DNA of 64,000 nt from Aphanomyces cochlioides (GCA_019828595.1 JAHQRK010000022.1:1364001-1428000), one strand, 5' to 3'; positions 33,663 through 48,137 are shown, counted from the stretch's first letter. Program-made: numbers and translations. Notes: generated by a model from the letters alone, not told the origin.

Positions 33663-34108
33663 GGTCTTATAGTGTAGCGGTTATCACGTCTCCTTGACGT
33701 GGAGAATGAGGGGGGAAATTGGCTCAGTGGTAGAGCACACGCTTCGTAAGCGAGAGGTCACCGGTTCGATCCCGGGCTAGGACGAGGGATTTGCAACCCC
33801 TCCACCCCCCCTGTCCGAAAGCACGGTATTTAATGGGATGTATGTAATCGGGAAACTTAAGTGCGCCTCGAACTTACAAGAGAAGGATTGTCCGGAAGCG
33901 GTTACCGGAATGAAAGTGTCAGTTTAATGTGGCCGTTCTGTAAAAACGTGTCGAATCGCTGTACTACCGAAAAGGTAGAACTATCAAGACAAAGCCGTTA
34001 GACCTGGTCCAGCTGAGTTAAAGTAGTTCATATCCACTATAACCTAGGTAATATACTCAATAAACCTTGACGTGGAGAAGGTCCCCGGTTCAAGTCCGGG
34101 TAAGACCA
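33663..34108 (+). pseudogene. tRNA-Val interrupted by SINE
   Basis: tRNA halves unchanged; T/G haplotype upstream. Confidence 0.9.
33707..34066 (+). mobile_element. SINE, subtype A, 360 bp
   Basis: No private change noticed. Confidence 0.85.
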
Positions 34109-35221
34109 TCCTTTTTCGACCCAAATCAACTTTTTTTGCTTCCCGAATGATATCTCGGCCAATATTTTCTTCCCAACACACGCTATCTCTTATGGCACCT
34201 CACATGCTCTTCTTTCAACCGCATCACAACCCGTCATCCCCGCACGCCGACGAAATGCGTGTAAAATGACAAAAGTACTAGACTTTGCGTCTCCATTTCT
34301 CATCCATGAGGCAAGTGTACCAATCATAAAACACGCATAAATAGAACAGTTCAAACTGGACTTTCACCGAGACCCTGACACGACAAATATTCCATCTCAG
34401 TTTCACTTCAGAAAGGACGATTTTAAATCCTCATTGACTTGGAGGGGACGCTACTTGAGAAACCCTTCCAGTCATTCCTTACTCTCTTCAAAGCAACAAA
34501 CTTTTCCAAAATGGACCCAACTTAAACTTAACCACACTAAACAAATCTCAACAACAGGTAGCTCCAAAGAAACAGCGATTCGTTCAAATGAATACACAAT
34601 CGTATCAACCGAGCGCTGGATAGACACATCCACTCGACCTCAGAGTATGTCTCTCAAAACAATGACAGACAAGATGGAAGAGAGCATCCAATTGGACCGT
34701 TGGAACTTATTATAGATTCCAAGATACATATATGTAGATGATTACAGGAGGTCCATCGTTCCCTGTGAGTTTGTGTGTTTAGACTCGTTTTTTGTGGGAG
34801 GGGGCGATGATCCGCTTTTGGTTTGAAATGAAAGTATTTGAATAGGTCTACGAGAGGAGACAAACTTTTTCTCCCAAGCCCTTCGAGTATTGCATGTTGG
34901 CGAGGACTGACCACTCAGTTTGTCTAGGCTTTGGTTGCGAAAATAGAGTGCGCTGAAGGATTTTTGTGTCCAGAGTCGTCGTGAATGGTATGGAAACAGA
35001 TCACAGACGTGGAGAGAGGAGATGATGTTTGTGACTTGTGAGGTCGAGTCTATCGTGGGCCGTGTGGTGACAGGATGTTAGTATAGGCGATGTTGTTGTG
35101 TGTGCTGACGTGATGGGTTTGGCGTTGAATGTGTGACAAGGATAGCGTTCCAATGGTTGTGAGAGGGTGCTGGTATGTGATTGATGTGAATGATGAGCAA
35201 GGTAGGCATAGTAGACATGGA

Positions 35222-35294
35222 GGTCTTATAGTGTAGCGGTTATCACGTCTCCTTGACGTGGAGAAGGTCCCCGGTTCAAGTCCGGGTAAGACCA
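35222..35294 (+). tRNA. tRNA-Val (GAC), intact
   Basis: Unchanged; C/A haplotype; intact member of the fifth dimer. Confidence 0.96.
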
Positions 35295-36407
35295 TCCTTT
35301 TTCGACCCAAATCAACTTTTTTTGCTTCCCGAATGATATCTCGGCCAATATTTTCTTCCCAACACACGCTATCTCTTATGGCACCTCACATGCTCTTCTT
35401 TCAACCGCATCACAACCCGTCATCCCCGCACGCCGACGAAATGCGTGTAAAATGACAAAAGTACTAGACTTTGCGTCTCCATTTCTCATCCATGAGGCAA
35501 GTGTACCAATCATAAAACACGCATAAATAGAACAGTTCAAACTGGACTTTCACCGAGACCCTGACACGACAAATATTCCATCTCAGTTTCACTTCAGAAA
35601 GGACGATTTTAAATCCTCATTGACTTGGAGGGGACGCTACTTGAGAAACCCTTCCAGTCATTCCTTACTCTCTTCAAAGCAACAAACTTTTCCAAAATGG
35701 ACCCAACTTAAACTTAACCACACTAAACAAATCTCAACAACAGGTAGCTCCAAAGAAACAGCGATTCGTTCAAATGAATACACAATCGTATCAACCGAGC
35801 GCTGGATAGACACATCCACTCGACCTCAGAGTATGTCTCTCAAAACAATGACAGACAAGATGGAAGAGAGCATCCAATTGGACCGTTGGAACTTATTATA
35901 GATTCCAAGATACATATATGTAGATGATTACAGGAGGTCCATCGTTCCCTGTGAGTTTGTGTGTTTAGACTCGTTTTTTGTGGGAGGGGGCGATGATCCG
36001 CTTTTGGTTTGAAATGAAAGTATTTGAATAGGTCTACGAGAGGAGACAAACTTTTTCTCCCAAGCCCTTCGAGTATTGCATGTTGGCGAGGACTGACCAC
36101 TCAGTTTGTCTAGGCTTTGGTTGCGAAAATAGAGTGCGCTGAAGGATTTTTGTGTCCAGAGTCGTCGTGAATGGTATGGAAACAGATCACAGACGTGGAG
36201 AGAGGAGATGATGTTTGTGACTTGTGAGGTCGAGTCTATCGTGGGCCGTGTGGTGACAGGATGTTAGTATAGGCGATGTTGTTGTGTGTGCTGACGTGAT
36301 GGGTTTGGCGTTGAATGTGTGACAAGGATAGTGTTCCAATGGTTGTGAGAGGGTGCTGGTGTGTGATTGATGTGAATGATGAGCAAGGTAGGCATAGTAG
36401 ACATGGA

Positions 36408-36853
36408 GGTCTTATAGTGTAGCGGTTATCACGTCTCCTTGACGTGGAGAATGAGGGGGGAAATTGGCTCAGTGGTAGAGCACACGCTTCGTAAGCGAGA
36501 GGTCACCGGTTCGATCCCGGGCTAGGACGAGGGATTTGCAACCCCTCCACCCCCCCTGTCCGAAAGCACGGTATTTAATGGGATGTATGTAATCGGGAAA
36601 CTTAAGTGCGCCTCGAACTTACAAGAGAAGGATTGTCCGGAAGCGGTTACCGGAATGAAAGTGTCAGTTTAATGTGGCCGTTCTGTAAAAACGTGTCGAA
36701 TCGCTGTACTACCGAAAAGGTAGAACTATCAAGACAAAGCCGTTAGACCTGGTCCAGCTGAGTTAAAGTAGTTCATATCCACTATAACCTAGGTAATATA
36801 CTCAATAAACCTTGACGTGGAGAAGGTCCCCGGTTCAAGTCCGGGTAAGACCA
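36408..36853 (+). pseudogene. tRNA-Val interrupted by SINE
   Basis: First of two split genes in a row. The following spacer has a 1-bp deletion near 37141. Confidence 0.9.
36452..36811 (+). mobile_element. SINE, subtype A, 360 bp
   Basis: No private change noticed. Confidence 0.85.
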
Positions 36854-37965
36854 TCCTTTTTCGACCCAAATCAACTTTTTTTGCTTCCCGAATGATATCT
36901 CGGCCAATATTTTCTTCCCAACACACGCTATCTCTTATGGCACCTCACATGCTCTTCTTTCAACCGCATCACAACCCGTCATCCCCGCACGCCGACGAAA
37001 TGCGTGTAAAATGACAAAAGTACTAGACTTTGCGTCTCCATTTCTCATCCATGAGGCAAGTGTACCAATCATAAAACACGCATAAATAGAACAGTTCAAA
37101 CTGGACTTTCACCGAGACCCTGACACGACAAATATTCCATCCAGTTTCACTTCAGAAAGGACGATTTTAAATCCTCATTGACTTGGAGGGGACGCTACTT
37201 GAGAAACCCTTCCAGTCATTCCTTACTCTCTTCAAAGCAACAAACTTTTCCAAAATGGACCCAACTTAAACTTAACCACACTAAACAAATCTCAACAACA
37301 GGTAGCTCCAAAGAAACAGCGATTCGTTCAAATGAATACACAATCGTATCAACCGAGCGCTGGATAGACACATCCACTCGACCTCAGAGTATGTCTCTCA
37401 AAACAATGACAGACAAGATGGAAGAGAGCATCCAATTGGACCGTTGGAACTTATTATAGATTCCAAGATACATATATGTAGATGATTACAGGAGGTCCAT
37501 CGTTCCCTGTGAGTTTGTGTGTTTAGACTCGTTTTTTGTGGGAGGGGGCGATGATCCGCTTTTGGTTTGAAATGAAAGTATTTGAATAGGTCTACGAGAG
37601 GAGACAAACTTTTTCTCCCAAGCCCTTCGAGTATTGCATGTTGGCGAGGACTGACCACTCAGTTTGTCTAGGCTTTGGTTGCGAAAATAGAGTGCGCTGA
37701 AGGATTTTTGTGTCCAGAGTCGTCGTGAATGGTATGGAAACAGATCACAGACGTGGAGAGAGGAGATGATGTTTGTGACTTGTGAGGTCGAGTCTATCGT
37801 GGGCCGTGTGGTGACAGGATGTTAGTATAGGCGATGTTGTTGTGTGTGCTGACGTGATGGGTTTGGCGTTGAATGTGTGACAAGGATAGTGTTCCAATGG
37901 TTGTGAGAGGGTGCTGGTGTGTGATTGATGTGAATGATGAGCAAGGTAGGCATAGTAGACATGGA

Positions 37966-38411
37966 GGTCTTATAGTGTAGCGGTTATCACGTCTCCTTGA
38001 CGTGGAGAATGAGGGGGGAAATTGGCTCAGTGGTAGAGCACACGCTTCGTAAGCGAGAGGTCACCGGTTCGATCCCGGGCTAGGACGAGGGATTTGCAAC
38101 CCCTCCACCCCCCCTGTCCGAAAGCACGGTATTTAATGGGACGTATGTAATCGGGAAACTTAAGTGCGCCTCGAACTTACAAGAGAAGGATTGTCCGGAA
38201 GCGGTTACCGGAATGAAAGTGTCAGTTTAATGTGGCCGTTCTGTAAAAACGTGTCGAATCGCTGTACTACCGAAAAGGTAGAACTATCAAGACAAAGCCG
38301 TTAGACCTGGTCCAGCTGAGTTAAAGTAGTTCATATCCACTATAACCTAGGTAATATACTCAATAAACCTTGACGTGGAGAAGGTCCCCGGTTCAAGTCC
38401 GGGTAAGACCA
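37966..38411 (+). pseudogene. tRNA-Val interrupted by SINE
   Basis: tRNA halves unchanged; breaks the strict dimer alternation. Confidence 0.9.
38010..38369 (+). mobile_element. SINE, subtype A, 360 bp
   Basis: Private T-to-C change at 38142, just before the subtype-diagnostic base. Confidence 0.85.
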
Positions 38412-39524
38412 TCCTTTTTCGACCCAAATCAACTTTTTTTGCTTCCCGAATGATATCTCGGCCAATATTTTCTTCCCAACACACGCTATCTCTTATGGCA
38501 CCTCACATGCTCTTCTTTCAACCGCATCACAACCCGTCATCCCCGCACGCCGACGAAATGCGTGTAAAATGACAAAAGTACTAGACTTTGCGTCTCCATT
38601 TCTCATCCATGAGGCAAGTGTACCAATCATAAAACACGCATAAATAGAACAGTTCAAACTGGACTTTCACCGAGACCCTGACACGACAAATATTCCATCT
38701 CAGTTTCACTTCAGAAAGGACGATTTTAAATCCTCATTGACTTGGAGGGGACGCTACTTGAGAAACCCTTCCAGTCATTCCTTACTCTCTTCAAAGCAAC
38801 AAACTTTTCCAAAATGGACCCAACTTAAACTTAACCACACTAAACAAATCTCAACAACAGGTAGCTCCAAAGAAACAGCGATTCGTTCAAATGAATACAC
38901 AATCGTATCAACCGAGCGCTGGATAGACACATCCACTCGACCTCAGAGTATGTCTCTCAAAACAATGACAGACAAGATGGAAGAGAGCATCCAATTGGAC
39001 CGTTGGAACTTATTATAGATTCCAAGATACATATATGTAGATGATTACAGGAGGTCCATCGTTCCCTGTGAGTTTGTGTGTTTAGACTCGTTTTTTGTGG
39101 GAGGGGGCGATGATCCGCTTTTGGTTTGAAATGAAAGTATTTGAATAGGTCTACGAGAGGAGACAAACTTTTTCTCCCAAGCCCTTCGAGTATTGCATGT
39201 TGGCGAGGACTGACCACTCAGTTTGTCTAGGCTTTGGTTGCGAAAATAGAGTGCGCTGAAGGATTTTTGTGTCCAGAGTCGTCGTGAATGGTATGGAAAC
39301 AGATCACAGACGTGGAGAGAGGAGATGATGTTTGTGACTTGTGAGGTCGAGTCTATCGTGGGCCGTGTGGTGACAGGATGTTAGTATAGGCGATGTTGTT
39401 GTGTGTGCTGACGTGATGGGTTTGGCGTTGAATGTGTGACAAGGATAGCGTTCCAATGGTTGTGAGAGGGTGCTGGTATGTGATTGATGTGAATGATGAG
39501 CAAGGTAGGCATAGTAGACATGGA

Positions 39525-39597
39525 GGTCTTATAGTGTAGCGGTTATCACGTCTCCTTGACGTGGAGAAGGTCCCCGGTTCAAGTCCGGGTAAGACCA
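39525..39597 (+). tRNA. tRNA-Val (GAC), intact
   Basis: Unchanged; C/A haplotype. Confidence 0.96.
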
Positions 39598-40710
39598 TCC
39601 TTTTTCGACCCAAATCAACTTTTTTTGCTTCCCGAATGATATCTCGGCCAATATTTTCTTCCCAACACACGCTATCTCTTATGGCACCTCACATGCTCTT
39701 CTTTCAACCGCATCACAACCCGTCATCCCCGCACGCCGACGAAATGCGTGTAAAATGACAAAAGTACTAGACTTTGCGTCTCCATTTCTCATCCATGAGG
39801 CAAGTGTACCAATCATAAAACACGCATAAATAGAACAGTTCAAACTGGACTTTCACCGAGACCCTGACACGACAAATATTCCATCTCAGTTTCACTTCAG
39901 AAAGGACGATTTTAAATCCTCATTGACTTGGAGGGGACGCTACTTGAGAAACCCTTCCAGTCATTCCTTACTCTCTTCAAAGCAACAAACTTTTCCAAAA
40001 TGGACCCAACTTAAACTTAACCACACTAAACAAATCTCAACAACAGGTAGCTCCAAAGAAACAGCGATTCGTTCAAATGAATACACAATCGTATCAACCG
40101 AGCGCTGGATAGACACATCCACTCGACCTCAGAGTATGTCTCTCAAAACAATGACAGACAAGATGGAAGAGAGCATCCAATTGGACCGTTGGAACTTATT
40201 ATAGATTCCAAGATACATATATGTAGATGATTACAGGAGGTCCATCGTTCCCTGTGAGTTTGTGTGTTTAGACTCGTTTTTTGTGGGAGGGGGCGATGAT
40301 CCGCTTTTGGTTTGAAATGAAAGTATTTGAATAGGTCTACGAGAGGAGACAAACTTTTTCTCCCAAGCCCTTCGAGTATTGCATGTTGGCGAGGACTGAC
40401 CACTCAGTTTGTCTAGGCTTTGGTTGCGAAAATAGAGTGCGCTGAAGGATTTTTGTGTCCAGAGTCGTCGTGAATGGTATGGAAACAGATCACAGACGTG
40501 GAGAGAGGAGATGATGTTTGTGACTTGTGAGGTCGAGTCTATCGTGGGCCGTGTGGTGACAGGATGTTAGTATAGGCGATGTTGTTGTGTGTGCTGACGT
40601 GATGGGTTTGGCGTTGAATGTGTGACAAGGATAGTGTTCCAATGGTTGTGAGAGGGTGCTGGTGTGTGATTGATGTGAATGATGAGCAAGGTAGGCATAG
40701 TAGACATGGA

Positions 40711-41156
40711 GGTCTTATAGTGTAGCGGTTATCACGTCTCCTTGACGTGGAGAATGAGGGGGGAAATTGGCTCAGTGGTAGAGCACACGCTTCGTAAGCG
40801 AGAGGTCACCGGTTCGATCCCGGGCTAGGACGAGGGATTTGCAACCCCTCCACCCCCCCTGTCCGAAAGCACGGTATTTAATGGGATGTATGTAATCGGG
40901 AAACTTAAGTGCGCCTCGAACTTACAAGAGAAGGATTGTCCGGAAGCGGTTACCGGAATGAAAGTGTCAGTTTAATGTGGCCGTTCTGTAAAAACGTGTC
41001 GAATCGCTGTACTACCGAAAAGGTAGAACTATCAAGACAAAGCCGTTAGACCTGGTCCAGCTGAGTTAAAGTAGTTCATATCCACTATAACCTAGGTAAT
41101 ATACTCAATAAACCTTGACGTGGAGAAGGTCCCCGGTTCAAGTCCGGGTAAGACCA
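40711..41156 (+). pseudogene. tRNA-Val interrupted by SINE
   Basis: tRNA halves unchanged; T/G haplotype upstream. Confidence 0.9.
40755..41114 (+). mobile_element. SINE, subtype A, 360 bp
   Basis: No private change noticed. Confidence 0.85.
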
Positions 41157-42269
41157 TCCTTTTTCGACCCAAATCAACTTTTTTTGCTTCCCGAATGATA
41201 TCTCGGCCAATATTTTCTTCCCAACACACGCTATCTCTTATGGCACCTCACATGCTCTTCTTTCAACCGCATCACAACCCGTCATCCCCGCACGCCGACG
41301 AAATGCGTGTAAAATGACAAAAGTACTAGACTTTGCGTCTCCATTTCTCATCCATGAGGCAAGTGTACCAATCATAAAACACGCATAAATAGAACAGTTC
41401 AAACTGGACTTTCACCGAGACCCTGACACGACAAATATTCCATCTCAGTTTCACTTCAGAAAGGACGATTTTAAATCCTCATTGACTTGGAGGGGACGCT
41501 ACTTGAGAAACCCTTCCAGTCATTCCTTACTCTCTTCAAAGCAACAAACTTTTCCAAAATGGACCCAACTTAAACTTAACCACACTAAACAAATCTCAAC
41601 AACAGGTAGCTCCAAAGAAACAGCGATTCGTTCAAATGAATACACAATCGTATCAACCGAGCGCTGGATAGACACATCCACTCGACCTCAGAGTATGTCT
41701 CTCAAAACAATGACAGACAAGATGGAAGAGAGCATCCAATTGGACCGTTGGAACTTATTATAGATTCCAAGATACATATATGTAGATGATTACAGGAGGT
41801 CCATCGTTCCCTGTGAGTTTGTGTGTTTAGACTCGTTTTTTGTGGGAGGGGGCGATGATCCGCTTTTGGTTTGAAATGAAAGTATTTGAATAGGTCTACG
41901 AGAGGAGACAAACTTTTTCTCCCAAGCCCTTCGAGTATTGCATGTTGGCGAGGACTGACCACTCAGTTTGTCTAGGCTTTGGTTGCGAAAATAGAGTGCG
42001 CTGAAGGATTTTTGTGTCCAGAGTCGTCGTGAATGGTATGGAAACAGATCACAGACGTGGAGAGAGGAGATGATGTTTGTGACTTGTGAGGTCGAGTCTA
42101 TCGTGGGCCGTGTGGTGACAGGATGTTAGTATAGGCGATGTTGTTGTGTGTGCTGACGTGATGGGTTTGGCGTTGAATGTGTGACAAGGATAGCGTTCCA
42201 ATGGTTGTGAGAGGGTGCTGGTATGTGATTGATGTGAATGATGAGCAAGGTAGGCATAGTAGACATGGA

Positions 42270-42342
42270 GGTCTTATAGTGTAGCGGTTATCACGTCTCC
42301 TTGACGTGGAGAAGGTCCCCGGTTCAAGTCCGGGTAAGACCA
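42270..42342 (+). tRNA. tRNA-Val (GAC), intact
   Basis: Unchanged; C/A haplotype. Last intact gene before a run of three split genes. Confidence 0.96.
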
Positions 42343-43455
42343 TCCTTTTTCGACCCAAATCAACTTTTTTTGCTTCCCGAATGATATCTCGGCCAATATT
42401 TTCTTCCCAACACACGCTATCTCTTATGGCACCTCACATGCTCTTCTTTCAACCGCATCACAACCCGTCATCCCCGCACGCCGACGAAATGCGTGTAAAA
42501 TGACAAAAGTACTAGACTTTGCGTCTCCATTTCTCATCCATGAGGCAAGTGTACCAATCATAAAACACGCATAAATAGAACAGTTCAAACTGGACTTTCA
42601 CCGAGACCCTGACACGACAAATATTCCATCTCAGTTTCACTTCAGAAAGGACGATTTTAAATCCTCATTGACTTGGAGGGGACGCTACTTGAGAAACCCT
42701 TCCAGTCATTCCTTACTCTCTTCAAAGCAACAAACTTTTCCAAAATGGACCCAACTTAAACTTAACCACACTAAACAAATCTCAACAACAGGTAGCTCCA
42801 AAGAAACAGCGATTCGTTCAAATGAATACACAATCGTATCAACCGAGCGCTGGATAGACACATCCACTCGACCTCAGAGTATGTCTCTCAAAACAATGAC
42901 AGACAAGATGGAAGAGAGCATCCAATTGGACCGTTGGAACTTATTATAGATTCCAAGATACATATATGTAGATGATTACAGGAGGTCCATCGTTCCCTGT
43001 GAGTTTGTGTGTTTAGACTCGTTTTTTGTGGGAGGGGGCGATGATCCGCTTTTGGTTTGAAATGAAAGTATTTGAATAGGTCTACGAGAGGAGACAAACT
43101 TTTTCTCCCAAGCCCTTCGAGTATTGCATGTTGGCGAGGACTGACCACTCAGTTTGTCTAGGCTTTGGTTGCGAAAATAGAGTGCGCTGAAGGATTTTTG
43201 TGTCCAGAGTCGTCGTGAATGGTATGGAAACAGATCACAGACGTGGAGAGAGGAGATGATGTTTGTGACTTGTGAGGTCGAGTCTATCGTGGGCCGTGTG
43301 GTGACAGGATGTTAGTATAGGCGATGTTGTTGTGTGTGCTGACGTGATGGGTTTGGCGTTGAATGTGTGACAAGGATAGTGTTCCAATGGTTGTGAGAGG
43401 GTGCTGGTGTGTGATTGATGTGAATGATGAGCAAGGTAGGCATAGTAGACATGGA

Positions 43456-43901
43456 GGTCTTATAGTGTAGCGGTTATCACGTCTCCTTGACGTGGAGAAT
43501 GAGGGGGGAAATTGGCTCAGTGGTAGAGCACACGCTTCGTAAGCGAGAGGTCACCGGTTCGATCCCGGGCTAGGACGAGGGATTTGCAACCCCTCCACCC
43601 CCCCTGTCCGAAAGCACGGTATTTAATGGGATGTATGTAATCGGGAAACTTAAGTGCGCCTCGAACTTACAAGAGAAGGATTGTCCGGAAGCGGTTACCG
43701 GAATGAAAGTGTCAGTTTAATGTGGCCGTTCTGTAAAAACGTGTCGAATCGCTGTACTACCGAAAAGGTAGAACTATCAAGACAAAGCCGTTAGACCTGG
43801 TCCAGCTGAGTTAAAGTAGTTCATATCCACTATAACCTAGGTAATATACTCAATAAACCTTGACGTGGAGAAGGTCCCCGGTTCAAGTCCGGGTAAGACC
43901 A
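43456..43901 (+). pseudogene. tRNA-Val interrupted by SINE
   Basis: tRNA halves unchanged. The next spacer has an extra GAGA near 44649. Confidence 0.9.
43500..43859 (+). mobile_element. SINE, subtype A, 360 bp
   Basis: No private change noticed. Confidence 0.85.
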
Positions 43902-45018
43902 TCCTTTTTCGACCCAAATCAACTTTTTTTGCTTCCCGAATGATATCTCGGCCAATATTTTCTTCCCAACACACGCTATCTCTTATGGCACCTCACATGC
44001 TCTTCTTTCAACCGCATCACAACCCGTCATCCCCGCACGCCGACGAAATGCGTGTAAAATGACAAAAGTACTAGACTTTGCGTCTCCATTTCTCATCCAT
44101 GAGGCAAGTGTACCAATCATAAAACACGCATAAATAGAACAGTTCAAACTGGACTTTCACCGAGACCCTGACACGACAAATATTCCATCTCAGTTTCACT
44201 TCAGAAAGGACGATTTTAAATCCTCATTGACTTGGAGGGGACGCTACTTGAGAAACCCTTCCAGTCATTCCTTACTCTCTTCAAAGCAACAAACTTTTCC
44301 AAAATGGACCCAACTTAAACTTAACCACACTAAACAAATCTCAACAACAGGTAGCTCCAAAGAAACAGCGATTCGTTCAAATGAATACACAATCGTATCA
44401 ACCGAGCGCTGGATAGACACATCCACTCGACCTCAGAGTATGTCTCTCAAAACAATGACAGACAAGATGGAAGAGAGCATCCAATTGGACCGTTGGAACT
44501 TATTATAGATTCCAAGATACATATATGTAGATGATTACAGGAGGTCCATCGTTCCCTGTGAGTTTGTGTGTTTAGACTCGTTTTTTGTGGGAGGGGGCGA
44601 TGATCCGCTTTTGGTTTGAAATGAAAGTATTTGAATAGGTCTACGAGAGAGAGGAGACAAACTTTTTCTCCCAAGCCCTTCGAGTATTGCATGTTGGCGA
44701 GGACTGACCACTCAGTTTGTCTAGGCTTTGGTTGCGAAAATAGAGTGCGCTGAAGGATTTTTGTGTCCAGAGTCGTCGTGAATGGTATGGAAACAGATCA
44801 CAGACGTGGAGAGAGGAGATGATGTTTGTGACTTGTGAGGTCGAGTCTATCGTGGGCCGTGTGGTGACAGGATGTTAGTATAGGCGATGTTGTTGTGTGT
44901 GCTGACGTGATGGGTTTGGCGTTGAATGTGTGACAAGGATAGTGTTCCAATGGTTGTGAGAGGGTGCTGGTGTGTGATTGATGTGAATGATGAGCAAGGT
45001 AGGCATAGTAGACATGGA

Positions 45019-45464
45019 GGTCTTATAGTGTAGCGGTTATCACGTCTCCTTGACGTGGAGAATGAGGGGGGAAATTGGCTCAGTGGTAGAGCACACGCTT
45101 CGTAAGCGAGAGGTCACCGGTTCGATCCCGGGCTAGGACGAGGGATTTGCAACCCCTCCACCCCCCCTGTCCGAAAGCACGGTATTTAATGGGATGTATG
45201 TAATCGGGAAACTTAAGTGCGCCTCGAACTTACAAGAGAAGGATTGTCCGGAAGCGGTTACCGGAATGAAAGTGTCAGTTTAATGTGGCCGTTCTGTAAA
45301 AACGTGTCGAATCGCTGTACTACCGAAAAGGTAGAACTATCAAGACAAAGCCGTTAGACCTGGTCCAGCTGAGTTAAAGTAGTTCATATCCACTATAACC
45401 TAGGTAATATACTCAATAAACCTTGACGTGGAGAAGGTCCCCGGTTCAAGTCCGGGTAAGACCA
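45019..45464 (+). pseudogene. tRNA-Val interrupted by SINE
   Basis: tRNA halves unchanged. The next spacer has a 1-bp insertion near 45650. Confidence 0.9.
45063..45422 (+). mobile_element. SINE, subtype A, 360 bp
   Basis: No private change noticed. Confidence 0.85.
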
Positions 45465-46578
45465 TCCTTTTTCGACCCAAATCAACTTTTTTTGCTTCCC
45501 GAATGATATCTCGGCCAATATTTTCTTCCCAACACACGCTATCTCTTATGGCACCTCACATGCTCTTCTTTCAACCGCATCACAACCCGTCATCCCCGCA
45601 CGCCGACGAAATGCGTGTAAAATGACAAAAGTACTAGACTTTGCGTCTCTCATTTCTCATCCATGAGGCAAGTGTACCAATCATAAAACACGCATAAATA
45701 GAACAGTTCAAACTGGACTTTCACCGAGACCCTGACACGACAAATATTCCATCTCAGTTTCACTTCAGAAAGGACGATTTTAAATCCTCATTGACTTGGA
45801 GGGGACGCTACTTGAGAAACCCTTCCAGTCATTCCTTACTCTCTTCAAAGCAACAAACTTTTCCAAAATGGACCCAACTTAAACTTAACCACACTAAACA
45901 AATCTCAACAACAGGTAGCTCCAAAGAAACAGCGATTCGTTCAAATGAATACACAATCGTATCAACCGAGCGCTGGATAGACACATCCACTCGACCTCAG
46001 AGTATGTCTCTCAAAACAATGACAGACAAGATGGAAGAGAGCATCCAATTGGACCGTTGGAACTTATTATAGATTCCAAGATACATATATGTAGATGATT
46101 ACAGGAGGTCCATCGTTCCCTGTGAGTTTGTGTGTTTAGACTCGTTTTTTGTGGGAGGGGGCGATGATCCGCTTTTGGTTTGAAATGAAAGTATTTGAAT
46201 AGGTCTACGAGAGGAGACAAACTTTTTCTCCCAAGCCCTTCGAGTATTGCATGTTGGCGAGGACTGACCACTCAGTTTGTCTAGGCTTTGGTTGCGAAAA
46301 TAGAGTGCGCTGAAGGATTTTTGTGTCCAGAGTCGTCGTGAATGGTATGGAAACAGATCACAGACGTGGAGAGAGGAGATGATGTTTGTGACTTGTGAGG
46401 TCGAGTCTATCGTGGGCCGTGTGGTGACAGGATGTTAGTATAGGCGATGTTGTTGTGTGTGCTGACGTGATGGGTTTGGCGTTGAATGTGTGACAAGGAT
46501 AGTGTTCCAATGGTTGTGAGAGGGTGCTGGTGTGTGATTGATGTGAATGATGAGCAAGGTAGGCATAGTAGACATGGA

Positions 46579-47024
46579 GGTCTTATAGTGTAGCGGTTAT
46601 CACGTCTCCTTGACGTGGAGAATGAGGGGGGAAATTGGCTCAGTGGTAGAGCACACGCTTCGTAAGCGAGAGGTCACCGGTTCGATCCCGGGCTAGGACG
46701 AGGGATTTGCAACCCCTCCACCCCCCCTGTCCGAAAGCACGGTATTTAATGGGATGTATGTAATCGGGAAACTTAAGTGCGCCTCGAACTTACAAGAGAA
46801 GGATTGTCCGGAAGCGGTTACCGGAATGAAAGTGTCAGTTTAATGTGGCCGTTCTGTAAAAACGTGTCGAATCGCTGTACTACCGAAAAGGTAGAACTAT
46901 CAAGACAAAGCCGTTAGACCTGGTCCAGCTGAGTTAAAGTAGTTCATATCCACTATAACCTAGGTAATATACTCAATAAACCTTGACGTGGAGAAGGTCC
47001 CCGGTTCAAGTCCGGGTAAGACCA
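46579..47024 (+). pseudogene. tRNA-Val interrupted by SINE
   Basis: Third split gene in a row; tRNA halves unchanged. Confidence 0.9.
46623..46982 (+). mobile_element. SINE, subtype A, 360 bp
   Basis: No private change noticed. Confidence 0.85.
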
Positions 47025-48137
47025 TCCTTTTTCGACCCAAATCAACTTTTTTTGCTTCCCGAATGATATCTCGGCCAATATTTTCTTCCCAACACACGCT
47101 ATCTCTTATGGCACCTCACATGCTCTTCTTTCAACCGCATCACAACCCGTCATCCCCGCACGCCGACGAAATGCGTGTAAAATGACAAAAGTACTAGACT
47201 TTGCGTCTCCATTTCTCATCCATGAGGCAAGTGTACCAATCATAAAACACGCATAAATAGAACAGTTCAAACTGGACTTTCACCGAGACCCTGACACGAC
47301 AAATATTCCATCTCAGTTTCACTTCAGAAAGGACGATTTTAAATCCTCATTGACTTGGAGGGGACGCTACTTGAGAAACCCTTCCAGTCATTCCTTACTC
47401 TCTTCAAAGCAACAAACTTTTCCAAAATGGACCCAACTTAAACTTAACCACACTAAACAAATCTCAACAACAGGTAGCTCCAAAGAAACAGCGATTCGTT
47501 CAAATGAATACACAATCGTATCAACCGAGCGCTGGATAGACACATCCACTCGACCTCAGAGTATGTCTCTCAAAACAATGACAGACAAGATGGAAGAGAG
47601 CATCCAATTGGACCGTTGGAACTTATTATAGATTCCAAGATACATATATGTAGATGATTACAGGAGGTCCATCGTTCCCTGTGAGTTTGTGTGTTTAGAC
47701 TCGTTTTTTGTGGGAGGGGGCGATGATCCGCTTTTGGTTTGAAATGAAAGTATTTGAATAGGTCTACGAGAGGAGACAAACTTTTTCTCCCAAGCCCTTC
47801 GAGTATTGCATGTTGGCGAGGACTGACCACTCAGTTTGTCTAGGCTTTGGTTGCGAAAATAGAGTGCGCTGAAGGATTTTTGTGTCCAGAGTCGTCGTGA
47901 ATGGTATGGAAACAGATCACAGACGTGGAGAGAGGAGATGATGTTTGTGACTTGTGAGGTCGAGTCTATCGTGGGCCGTGTGGTGACAGGATGTTAGTAT
48001 AGGCGATGTTGTTGTGTGTGCTGACGTGATGGGTTTGGCGTTGAATGTGTGACAAGGATAGCGTTCCAATGGTTGTGAGAGGGTGCTGGTATGTGATTGA
48101 TGTGAATGATGAGCAAGGTAGGCATAGTAGACATGGA

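Larger units (their letters stand above)
22687..36407 (+). repeat. Higher-order repeat: five long-short dimers of 2745 bp
   Basis: SINE-split and intact tRNA genes alternate strictly here, with dimer lengths 2745, 2745, 2744, 2745 and 2745 bp measured between successive split genes. The pattern indicates amplification of a two-unit block by unequal exchange rather than five separate insertions. Partial repeats of the same pattern continue to about 43900. Confidence 0.85.
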
